From assembly GCF_030272615.1 (NCBI RefSeq), contig NC_081412.1, positions 475,735,657 to 475,795,656 of the forward strand: a DNA stretch of 60,000 nucleotides, in the 5' to 3' direction. Source of the DNA: Cryptomeria japonica. Lineage: Eukaryota > Streptophyta > Pinopsida > Cupressales > Cupressaceae. Below, piece by piece: positions 48,227-59,059 of this stretch; the stretch's first letter is position 1, and the number at the start of each line of letters is the position of its first letter. The translations under genes and the position numbers were made by a program. Under the pieces are notes generated by a model. The model searched no databases, was not told the origin of the DNA, and saw only the letters and a program-made list of their open reading frames with translations.

Positions 48227-49740
48227 ATGAATTATCCCTACTAGATTTTCTCCTCCATATCTCATTCTATTGATGTGGCTATGTCTAAAGGTTCCCTTCC
48301 CTTGCATCAAGGCCTCATCTCGTGACTTTATTATTTCTAGTTGATTTTAACCGTTGCTAGTAGCCCTTCCCTTAACCCATTTGGCTCAGGATCTAGTGAA
48401 GGTCTCTATTTTGAATTGATGATCAATCCAACTATGGATAATGCCTACCCAAAAGTTGTTAAGGTGATGACCTTTTTTAACCCCTCTTGGACTACCAAAC
48501 CTAAGATTCCTCTAGGTCCTCTTATTGGAAAATCATTTCTTAGAAGACCCTCATTGTTGAAGAGGAAACAAAGGAGACAACCTCCTCTTGGTCTATTGGA
48601 TCTGATTTCACTATGAGTAAAGAGAAAAATCCCCTTGCCCCCATTTCCCCCCATGATTCCTCTAACTCCTCTCCTCAAAGTGCTCTGATCAAGGAGGCAT
48701 TTCCCCTCTTTGCGCCCAAAGTGAGTGAAATCTATGAGTGGTTCAGTAAGCATCAACTTGCCATCTTCTAGATTCTAGGGCAACTTTTTACTTGTAAAAT
48801 AGAAAATCAATAGGCTCAAATCTATTATGAATGTACATGTCAAAGCCTCAACTTGGGAAGAGGATAAGAAAGAGCATAGGGTTTGGATTGCAGTGGGAAA
48901 ATTTATTGCGATGACTGATAAATGGGAAGTGCTAACCAACTCTGTGAAGGAGCTCATAGAGAAAATTGGTAAAAACAAGAATATGGAGGACTTGATAGAG
49001 ATGGTGGAGGCTTTATAGGAAAATTAAGACATGGTGAGGGGGAAAATGATGATCATGTTTGATCAAATTGGGGAGATTACTTAGAAGAACTTAGCTTCTC
49101 TTCATGACACTCAACAAGAAATTGCAAGGAGGCAGGCCAAGAAGAGAAGACGTCTAGAATCCTCAAGTATGATGGCACTTGAAATTTCTATGTTGAGGGT
49201 GAAGGCTACACCAAACTCCCCAATTGCTTCTTCAAGGAAATATTCATCCAAAAAGCTCACTATCTTGGTGAAAGATAAAGATATTTTTTTAGAGAGGAAT
49301 TTGGATTTCTCTCTCACCGAGTAAGCGATAGGTTCAATTTTTTGTTGTAGATATGTAAAGGTTCGAGCTTCTCCCAATTAAATGTAGTAAAAAACAACAA
49401 GAACTACTCTACAAAATGCTTGAAGATGGATGCCTTATCCAATTATATAACGCGAAAAGATGGAAATACCATTATGTTATCCCATGGTCTTAAGAAAGTT
49501 GGGTAAGTTGATCCTGATCCTAGTATTTCAAAAAACAAATATCTTTGGAGCACTTTTTTAAACAACCCTATTGAGCTAGTTGGTTGTTTCTTATTTTTGT
49601 TTCTTCTTTCTATTTTATTATTTAACTATATCTTTTCTTCTATTTTGTGCAATTTCATTCTTTAATTTGGGTTATTCTTCGTTGTCTTGCTAATATTGAC
49701 ATTTTTTGTAAAAGGTTATGGGCCTGTTCAAAACTCTTTT
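48227..49740 (+). pseudogene. Unrecognised ORF family, copy 2 (48 kb)
   Basis: 5'-truncated copy. The frame from 48,227 reads MNYPY, stop, IFSSISHSIDVAMSKGSLPL, then HQGLIS, stop, LYYF, and runs into the 48,341-48,616 frame. These blocks align with the 12-kb copy (MNFAY, stop, DFSSLS ... NHQDLIF) and the 58-kb copy (ISIPYYLFCALNAGIKDAIS ... MHEGLMVILYN). A Ser/Pro/charged part and a coiled-coil-like part follow at 48,827-49,200 (LTNSVKELIEKIGKNKNMED). After 49,560 the sequence becomes T-rich, and GGTTATGGGCCTGTTCAAAA at about 49,717 resembles the tail of the 58-kb copy (GGTTTCAGGGCCCCATCAAA). Function unknown. Confidence 0.6.
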
Positions 49741-49801
49741 TTTTGTATTCATTTGTGGTGGTTACTAGATTTCTCAAGAAGCCTATCTTTTGATATTGTT
49801 T

Positions 49802-49878
49802 GACTCTTGTAGGGTTAACATTAGGTACAAGATATGGGAGAATGAAAGGTCTCTCTATGGGATTAAAACTACCATACC
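49802..49878 (-). pseudogene. 3'-UTR fragment of the cysteine-rich peptide gene
   Basis: GACTCTTGTAGGGTTAACAT and the following GGGAGAATGAAAGGTCTCTC match 7101-7175, the 3' flank of the intact gene. Similarity ends where the coding part should begin. No cysteine-coding sequence is left. Confidence 0.7.
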
Positions 49879-49879
49879 T

Positions 49880-50281
49880 ATGTTTTTAAAAAATTATGTT
49901 AAAGATGTTGAGTGATAATATTTTACATTCTAGTTTTTTATTTGAAATAAAATTTAATAATAATACATACTTTAGACCTTTCGTATAAGCATGCTTTTTC
50001 ATGTATCAAACTAACAATTCAATATATGTACTTTAAATTTGGAAAAAAAGTATTTTCATATATAAACTATCTTTTAATTAAATCAATTTTATATAAAGAT
50101 ATTATTTAAATTAAAAAAAAAATCAAGATTTAGAAACTAATTAAAACCATTTAATTGAAAAATGATTTCACAAAAATTTTCCAAAACTTTTCAATTCCAA
50201 ATTCTTTATTTGAGAAATTACTTAAACAATAAACTGATCAACATTAACATTTCCATTGAGCAATTATCCTTGTAACCTTTT
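49880..50281. other. No gene seen (AT-rich)
   Basis: AT-rich spacer before copy 2 of the segmental duplication. Confidence 0.45.
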
Positions 50282-51155
50282 CATAGTAGTGGAATGGAAA
50301 CATTTCACTATCTAAGGAAGGTGCTTTCCATAAAATCTAAGAAATTAATTATAGATACGAATGTAATAAAAAAATAATCAGAAATGAACAATTTTACCCC
50401 TCATGTTGGTTCAAATGTAGTAGACAAATACCATGCTTAGGGCTTTTTTGGTTGCCTATTTTTTAGGATACCGCAAAGTTGTTTCCATATGTATTTAACT
50501 CTTATATAACAACATTCCTAACTATTTTGATTACCAATTTGGTTGTCCAAAAACTAGGATAAATAACTTTTCCTGTCTTAAATATTTTAAAAAAATTATT
50601 CCGTCCTTCCATTTTCCGTTTTAATAGTTACAACAATATCTGTACCTATCTAATGAGTAGGCATAAATTGGTAAGTATACCAAAACGTCAACGTACTCAA
50701 TCCACAAATTTTTAGGGAGTGGGAAGACCATCATGAACACAATGGAAATGAACCTTGTAAAGATTATATTTAAAATAAATAAGAAAAAAGAATCTAAGTC
50801 TTTGAGCTGCATAAAGTTATCCACAAAAATCCTATTTCTGCAAGCCAAATTTGATCTAGAGATCAAGGGGGCGTTCTAATGAATGCCATTAAGAGGATTA
50901 AAATAGATCTCTAATGACCATCCATCAATATTAAATAAAACTCACAAACTTATCATAGGCGTTGCCCAAATAATGAACTTTGAGCTTCAAAAATCATGGA
51001 TAGTTCATAAATCTTCATCGACAACATAGTAGACATATTTCCTCTACATGTAAATGGACAGGTTGCATGAATGATCCCATTTCCTAAGTTTTTAAGGATT
51101 AGTGAAGCGAATTACCAATTCATAGGGTCTAGGAATACCCAGTGATTCCCTCAAC

Positions 51156-51201
51156 CAAAAGCTAATAGAGCTTGTCGATCTTCAAGCTCTATTAGCTTTT
51201 G
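51156..51201. repeat. Perfect 19-bp inverted repeat (fold-back) at a deletion junction
   Basis: Left arm CAAAAGCTAATAGAGCTTG (51,156-51,174), 8-base spacer TCGATCTT, right arm its exact reverse complement (51,183-51,201). The left arm continues sequence shared with copy 1 (4879-4897). Directly after the right arm the sequence matches copy 1 from about 5291. Roughly 390 bp of copy 1 are replaced by the inverted arm. Confidence 0.95.
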
Positions 51202-53119
51202 AAAGATAACTCTAGAGTTGACAAAAAGTAATTGGCATCGTACTCAATAGAAAGGCTTTAGAGCTGACGGAGGATGCTCTTCAAGGTTGCGAAGATCAGT
51301 TCACAACACAATTGACATCGCTTTTCTCTAAGATCAACCAGGGCACGAAAGTCCAGTCATGAATTTGATAACATTTTTATCGCAGGTCCAACACAACTAA
51401 TTGAAGGATATTACATAGTTGATGATTTAAGAAAAATACATGAATGACGAAGAGCCTTCACTGGTAATGAAATAATATTAGTACGATCATGAATAGGGTT
51501 TTCCTTCATTTACGTGTAAATCCCCTTAAATTAGAACAAATTTGATTGGATGATTAAAAGAGAGTACACACTCCAAACATGTTCTAGATGTCATTAAAGG
51601 CAGTTGACTAGTGTAAGCATGACATATTTTGGTCTATGCCAAAGACAAATAGATGAATCAATTATTCTCTTGTATAACATGGCGGAAATTTTCAAATTGG
51701 GCTCTCATCTCTGAACCAAGGTGACTTTAGATGTCAAACCCTCTGCTAAAAATTATAGTCTAAATTATTACTTCTTTCATAACAACCAAAAGGGAGATAA
51801 TTGAATCATTACACCCACAGTTTGATAAATAAGCTATTTATTTTGCATGTTCCTAGTCTATGAGTTCAGTGCTCGGTTCATTAAAATATAGCCAAGGTCA
51901 ACAACATAGTCATAGTTAAAGTTAAATACATTAATAACTTACTTAGAATCATAATTTCATCACACCTATAGAGATGCTTAACATATCACTACCCAGTACC
52001 AAAAAAATTCATGTAAATTACTATAGGTATTGATGATCAGCTACCCTCTGTAACTAAAATCCCTTGGTATTCAAATACTATTGACAATATCCTTGCACCA
52101 CAAGTAGCTACAACAAATTATGTTCATACACTCCAAAGCAAAATATGTATTTTCCCTTCTCAACTAATTAGTTTCCCAAGCATTACTTTAGGAATCCCAC
52201 GTTTGGCTTAGCCTAATCTAAATATCAAGCTTAGGAGATAAAACAACGGAGAATTAAAAGCCTGCCTCTTTAGCAGGTCAAAGAATGCAGTTTAAAGTAA
52301 AAGTCAAATACATTGTCATAAATAAGTTAAAGTACATATAATAACTCTAACATACTTAGGTTACTATTTGGCTTAAATAGTAAAAATACATTAAATAATT
52401 GACCATGTGTGATGCCCGCTTAAAGACTATTAATAAAAGAGAGTTCAGATATCACCATTGTCACTAAAAGACCCACTACCAACTATCAGAACACAATCCA
52501 GGTATAAACTCCTCTCCTAGCAACGGTCACATTGAAACTATCTTCATTAAATTTAGTCAATATCTTCAAAGAATGCTCTTCAAGTATACAATGAATCAGA
52601 TCTAACTTTATATAAAATTATAATGCTTATTTATACATACATTGAAAACATTTTTCTTAAATAAACACAAAACCAAAAACATAATACAAATATACAAATT
52701 TCATCATTACCATAGAAAACACAATTAAAATGCTATTTATAGAATGGAATTAAAGTGGAATCGCAAGGCCTTCGCCGTCTGTCCAAATTAAATCCCTCGA
52801 TTTCTACGCCATTCTGTGTATAATTGATAGGACCAATTTATTTCTTCTTAGGTCTTCACTGTCTGTTTGGACTGCTCAATATGCAATACTCAATTTCTAC
52901 GCCATTCTATATAAAATTATTGATCGAGCAAACCGTGCCAAAGCCTCCTTTATTCTACGAGATTTGATCGAGATATTTGTAATTTAAAATAGTGGGCAAG
53001 ACGGTATTTATGAATATTCGGCACTCATATAATTCTACTACTCCTCCTTCGCCTTTGGACAGCTCAGTATGCAATTCTCAATTTCAACGCATTATTCATC
53101 CGGCCAACCCAGTCAAATA

Positions 53120-55040
53120 TTCTAATACTCCCCTATAGAGAATGGTATCATTAGCAATTTTTTGAAGAGCTAGAGACTCCAAGCACCAAGCAAGGTGAGC
53201 TACATTGTACAACCTAGCAGGAACTTTCTTTTGCCACTTTCCACGAAGTTTTTTCCATAAGAACAAATAGGAAAGGGAATACTAAGTCACCATAGTCAAC
53301 ATTTTCCCTAAGCACTACTGAAAAACTTTCATAGATTTCCATTGATTAGAATAGAGAACCTATTAGTGGAATTGTAACTCAATACCCACTTGAGAGATTT
53401 TTTCCAAAGCTGGCACTACAAACCACCAACTCACTCTGTCAAAGGATTTACTAATATACAACGATCTCACCATAATTTATTTTGAGTTGATAATTGACTG
53501 AATGGATTCATGGGCCATAATCATCATATACGAAATATTTTGATCAAGAGTAAAACTACTTTTCTCGGAGGATATTACAAGGGGAAGAAATTGTTTTAGC
53601 CTATTTGGCGCCACTTTCAAACTGATCTTGAAAACGATGTAGCGCAACAAAATGGGACAGAAATTAGATAATGAATCACACTCCATCTTCTTCGGGATGA
53701 GCAATTTATTAGTGTTGTTTAGGTCTTTTACAATTTCCCAATATTTTATTGAGTCCTTTGCAACCTCGGATACTTGTTTGACCAAAATTCCCCAACACTT
53801 CTAATAGAAGCAAGCAAGAAAAATATGTAGCAAAATAAGCTTTTCAAGATGGGTTTGAAAGTTTGCACATTTTACCTCTTTCTCATAGAAGGTTTCCATT
53901 TACATTTTGTTCATGTTTTCCATTATAGTGGATGAGATTTTTTATAATAAACATTTCTATCTCTTGTGGATCTAACGCGTCCTTGCTAGAAAAAAGTTCT
54001 GAAAGATGCAGACAACTTCATTTGAATATCTTCTATCTTCTATCTTCTATCTTTAATGGGCACTAATCATCCACATCTATGATGCTTCTAATTTAATTTT
54101 GACTCCTGATTTTAGTGTTATTATGAAATATCTTCGTATTCAAATCACCCTTTACCAACCATGTATCTCTTGATTTGGATTTTGACAGAATTTCCACCCT
54201 AACCAAAATTTTAGCACGTTGTGCCAACAACATTTTTCCTTTAAGTTTTTCTCTTAAAACTTACCCATTTGAATCAACACTTATTCAAATTTATTACTTA
54301 ATTTCAACTTGATTGTATTCTTCTCCTGACAAATATTTTTAAAAGAACTTTTATTCAATTCCTTTAGCTTTCCTATTAAGAAAAATAGTTTCAAACTTGA
54401 GTTCATCTTAGCCTCTTTTTAATGCTAGCTTCTATCCACCACTTCTTAATCAAGTCAAACAAATCATCTCTCTTGAACTACATTCATTCAAACATAAATT
54501 AGCATTTAAGGGGTCGTTTATCCTTCAAATTGAAAAATTCATAAGCAAGTGATCAGAAAGACAAATTGGAAATATCAATGAATCCAACAAATGAGGATAT
54601 TTAAGCTAATTTATAGATTTTAAGAGGTGACCAATATGTCTATGTTGTTTGTAAAACCCGCCCTCCTATTATTATGTGTAAAATAACAATTCTAAGGAAT
54701 CAAATAACCAAGTATGAATTTCTAAAGTCTAGTTGAATTGAGAGCTACAAGATAGGCCTACCCATCTATCATTTAAAGACAAGACCACATTAAAATCCTC
54801 CCCCAAAATAAACTAATATATCAAGGAATTAAGACATCATAATGAATAACTTTTCATTTCATACCCCTAAATTATCCCCTCACCTTCAAGGGCCATATAC
54901 ATTCATCCAAAAGAAAGCTAAATATGATAATATAATTCTTAACTACTTCTATAGACACATGACTAGGATTTATTATGATGTTGAACCCACTAGGCACTCC
55001 AAAAGCTTCTACACTGAACCTCTTGTACAAAAATAAATAT
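53120..55040 (-). mobile_element. Degenerate L1-type LINE (endonuclease-RT), copy 2
   Basis: Minus strand, high to low. MNVYGP near 54,890 and a GEDFNVVLSLND-like segment near 54,780 (endonuclease GDFN motif). FTHNNRRAGFTNNIDI near 54,650. An LSDH-type segment near 54,560. RT at 53,477-53,785: ISLKVAPNRLKQFLPLVISS, LDQNISYMMIMAHESIQSII. ANDTILY at 53,138-53,155, where ADDT is expected. Truncated at 53,122 where copy 1 continues. Stops and shifts throughout. Confidence 0.8.
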
Positions 55041-55506
55041 TGGAAAGAAGAAATATAAAAGGATGATAGAGTCAACTCGAAGTATATAGATGACTAAGAT
55101 GTTGGAAGAGAATACGTGAATGCATAGGAAGACTATGAGGGTTGATAGATAGTTGTGGATCTTAGTGACAAAGGATAACATTGCAAACCATGGAGGTCAA
55201 GAAATGAGTTAGTCAGAATAAGATTCACATAATAAATCGAATAGTGTTAATGGCATGGAGAGGTCTTGAGAAAGACAATGATGTTAATGAACATGCATCA
55301 GATTTTAGGGGAACCATGAAAATTAAAGGGTAAAATTTATGAGTGATGTTGATAAGAAAGTGTGGCAAACAAATTGTGTGTAATGCACATGATACCAACT
55401 AGGATTCATGATAGGAGAAGGTTAATTTTCATGTCTTATTAGTATGAGAAGATAATAGATGTGAAAACCATGAAATACATGGTTACATGTGAGTAGTAAG
55501 GTCATG

Positions 55507-55678
<172 letters not shown>

Positions 55679-55689
55679 TGAGATAGTGG

Positions 55690-56195
55690 TGTGTGTAAAT
55701 TTCTATATTTGGGTGTATGTGAAAGAGTGTGAATACATCATATAAAAATTATCTCATGTAAGGGAAAATTCTAGTTAATAAAATGTGTTATTTTATTTTC
55801 TATTGAATTGTGTCCATATAGGGGAGGTTTGGTACAATGTAAGGTAGGTTTCCATTATTGGAAGTGAATAGGATATACTATCTAGTTACTAGAATTTGGG
55901 TTCAACTACTATAAAAGGGTATGTTGTCATAGGATACCACTTGCTATAGGTTGACATGAAATATAATGTAGAAGCCTAGTTTTCTTCCACATAACTATGT
56001 GTATGGATATTGAGTGAGTTGTCGGTGGTTGATTGTCGGCTTGTGTTATCTAGTATTGAAAACCTCAAGGGGGTATCTTGTGTCAAACCCATGTATAGTG
56101 ACGATCTTTCAAATATCCCAAATAATATTTTTTTTAATGCTTATACTTGTGGGAATAAATATTATCTAATCATACTTAAGTTCCACTTATGCATA
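55690..56195. other. No gene seen
   Basis: AT-rich sequence between the microsatellite and a copia LTR; no supported frame. Confidence 0.45.
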
Positions 56196-56568
56196 TGTGA
56201 TAGTTAGTTACCATTAACGATAATTTATACATTAAGGTAGTTATCATAAAGTTTCTTTATGTTAATTTTCATTTAGTATTGTTATAAGATCATGCTAGTT
56301 ATCCTAAGTGGTATTCTAGATGATATGAGGGTATGTCTCATTATTTAATATTTGCTTTAGGCATTTATAATATTGCATCATGCATTTGATTTTGTATCAA
56401 GGATAGTTGTAACTACCTCATCATCTCTTACCTATATAAGAATGGTTGTTGTACATTGTAAATCATAGTAATAACATTTATCCTTCTTGGTGAAATATTT
56501 ATGACTGTCTCTTTCTATGGAAGTTGTATTATAGGTTGCGTTTCTTACTTGTGAGCCTCACTCAAACA
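56196..56568 (+). repeat. 5' LTR of a third copia element (C)
   Basis: Starts about TGTGATAGTTAGTTACCATT and ends CTCACTCAAACA, immediately followed by the primer site. A CCTATATAAG TATA-like box at 56,431-56,440 and a following GTTGTACATTGTAAATC stretch are typical of copia LTR promoters. The left boundary is uncertain. Confidence 0.65.
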
Positions 56569-56580
56569 TGGTATCAAAGC
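56569..56580 (+). promoter_or_regulatory. Primer-binding site of element C
   Basis: TGGTATCAAAGC directly after the LTR, one base off the initiator tRNA-Met complement, the same variant as in element A. Confidence 0.85.
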
Positions 56581-56925
56581 CTTTCAGTCTTCTCTTCTTT
56601 CTTGTTTGAAACCCTTCACTAGCCTTATAGAGACCATGAGAGTCTTTAGATTAGTGATATATCTTTTTGCCATTTGACATTTTGTGCCTCCCAATTCGGT
56701 CAATATTTCACTCTCAATTAGTTTCATTAGTATTTTCTTGTCTATTTGTGGGCCCGCATTATCATTTCCCTATGATATTTCAAACTGTTTACACTATTAT
56801 TAATTTGTTCGAGTCTACTATGGGAAGCTACATAGTATCTCACTTTCCCTTTGATGGGTGGACATGTTTTAGACCATTGTGATGAATACATTTTTCTCCC
56901 TAAGTTGCACTTAGGATGAGTGTTT
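56581..56925 (+). pseudogene. Start of the interior of element C, interrupted
   Basis: About 345 bp after the primer site, where gag should begin. No recognisable gag motif; the 71-codon frame at 56,667-56,882 shows no known domain. The sequence stops at the T-run that marks the 3' end of the minus-strand ORF-family element at 56,928. Confidence 0.4.
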
Positions 56926-58800
56926 TTTAATATGGGAAAACAGGTTTTGATGGGGCCCTGAAACCCATTACAACAAAACACAAAAGACAACACACAAAGA
57001 AAAGACAACTGACGAACAAAACACTAGTAAACAAGAGACAACAAGTCAAAAACCAAAAAGGACCGATAGAAGCCCAGATTTAGGTTAAATTCTGAATTAT
57101 TTTAGTAGCTTCTAGCTCCAGCTGTTCCATATTATCAGTTGCATGCTTGATTTCCTCAATTTCCTTGTTGTGGCTTTGCATATTTTTAGTGCTTGCCTGC
57201 GATCTTCTCCCAAGCCCTATTTCGTTATCATCTTGGGTATCATCATTTACTTCAATAATGCCCATCGTAGCCTTATGCTCATGGTCATTCTCCAGTGTAC
57301 TGAAAAGAGCCTTTATACTAGCCAAGGTAGCCTTAAGAATCTTATGACTTTGCTCACCAATTTTTTTTTAGCGTGTTCTCAACTCCATCAACTCTTTTTT
57401 AAGTGGCTCCCACTCTATTCTCTAGGATAAGAAATCTATTTCGATTAGCATTGATAATCTCCTTTGCATTACCAATAGCTTTGGTAAGCTCACTGAGACA
57501 ATCTGGGAGGGACTTGAATTTACCCAAACCTAAAGCTTGTAAAGTCTCAATTTTCCCTGCTTCTTGGGCCTGCTTGGTTTTAATGCCAATAATATCCTTT
57601 TGCATCCAAAGGAGTGCCTGTTTGAAGCTATCCATTCCATTATTGATGCAGAGGTCAATATTCAGGTGATTCTCTTCTTGGGTCTTCTCACCTACAGTCT
57701 CAAGATTCACTTCAAATCTCACCTCCCTAACATCAGAGCTCTAAGCTTCTTTCATGATCGTATCCTCCCCCATCATGCCCTTATCCTTAGACTCAGTCAT
57801 AAGAGGTGAATGGTCCTTTGTTCCCACATCCTTAGTTTTAGGAGTCTTCCTTTTCTACTTCTGGCTCACGAGCGTTTGGACCTCCTCGCTTTCATTACCC
57901 ATGTTGTTGTTAGTCCCATTATCCTCCTCATACCAACTAGCCTCATCCTCCCCTCTCTACTTCTTTTTGCCCGATCCTTTATTTTGTTTCCCATGCTCTA
58001 TTTTTCTATTTTTCCTGCTTGACCTAGCAATTTGGGGGTCATCCTCTATCTTGGCTTCTGTGTCATAGCCTTTGCCTTCCTCATCATCAGAGTCATTGAA
58101 ATCCTCTTCTGACTTGGAGACCTCAGCTATATTCAACTAGATGGTAGTGTTCTTGATGTGATTATACAGAATCACCATCAAACCTTCATGCATTGTAGGG
58201 TTGATATTTGGGTTGGATATAGCATCCTTGATCCCAGCATTAAGGGCACAAAAAAGATAATATGGAATAGAAATTTTATCTTTATGCCAAAAATGATTAA
58301 GTAAGACAAAATGGTAGTTGTAAACCCTAGTGTATCTACCATCGAGAGTGATAAATTCCATTATAGAAAGAAAAACCCTTCACCAAATTAATTTAATTAC
58401 CTTTGGAGAGAAGTAGGTATGGATTCCCTTCACTAGTCTAGCTTTCTCCTCCTCATCCTTTAGAAATTTCTTCATGGCAGCGTGTGAAATATTTTTGTCC
58501 TTGTAGAACTTGATGTCATCCATCAAAAGACTCATTGCCTCCACAATCATAGTTTTAGTCACCTTGACCTTCTTGTTGCCTATGCTTAATGTGCCTTTGT
58601 TCCAACCCTTTTTTAATATTCTCGTAATTTTAGGTCATTTCTCCTACATGCGCTCCATGAAATCAGTCATCTTGGTAGCTTGAAGTATCGTCCAAACCTG
58701 CGGATGATTCCTCCATTTATCAATGGCAGTAACCTCCGATCTCTTTCATTTTCCACCCATAAAGCTATTAATATCAATTGTCTATAATTTCCAATTGATA
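56926..58800 (-). pseudogene. Unrecognised ORF family, copy 3 (57-58.8 kb), best preserved
   Basis: Minus strand. Starts about 58,790 with VTAIDKWRNHPQVWTILQAT and DFMERM, then SIGNKKVKVTKTMIVEAMSL (58,380-58,562) with MKKFLKDEEEKARLVKG. The conserved block MEFITLDGRYTRVYNYHFVL, then LNHFWHKDKISIPYYLF and MHEGLMVILYNH (58,137-58,361). An acidic and basic linker follows (58,130-57,730), then 57,399-57,722 and 57,080-57,325 with Lys/Glu-rich, coiled-coil-like sequence. Only a handful of stops interrupt about 570 codons. After the last stop the RNA strand is T-rich and ends GGTTTCAGGGCCCCATCAAA, then CCTGTTTTCCCATATTAAAAAA at 56,928-56,960. That is a LINE-like 3' end with a short A-tail. I do not know the protein. 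Confidence 0.6.
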
Positions 58801-59059
58801 CCTTTCTTCGCTACAAACTTTATGTGAGAAACCACCAAAATTTTGTAGGATTTTCTAATGCTTTTGTTCAAGAGGGAGAAAAAAACCCATAAAGTATGCG
58901 AAGTGAGCCTGCAATGATTATTGTACCTCCTTCTCGGCTACCTACAAAAACAACTCCTGTTGCCACGACTCCTCCTTATACCTCAAGAAATGATTTCAAG
59001 TCTGACCCTGCTTATCATGCACTCTTTCATAAGTTAAGATATCACGCGTGACACATAGT

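Noticed and set aside
57754-58068. Plus-strand frames with hydrophobic, membrane-like sequence
   Set aside because: Antisense of the Lys/Glu/Asp-rich linker of the ORF-family copy on the minus strand.
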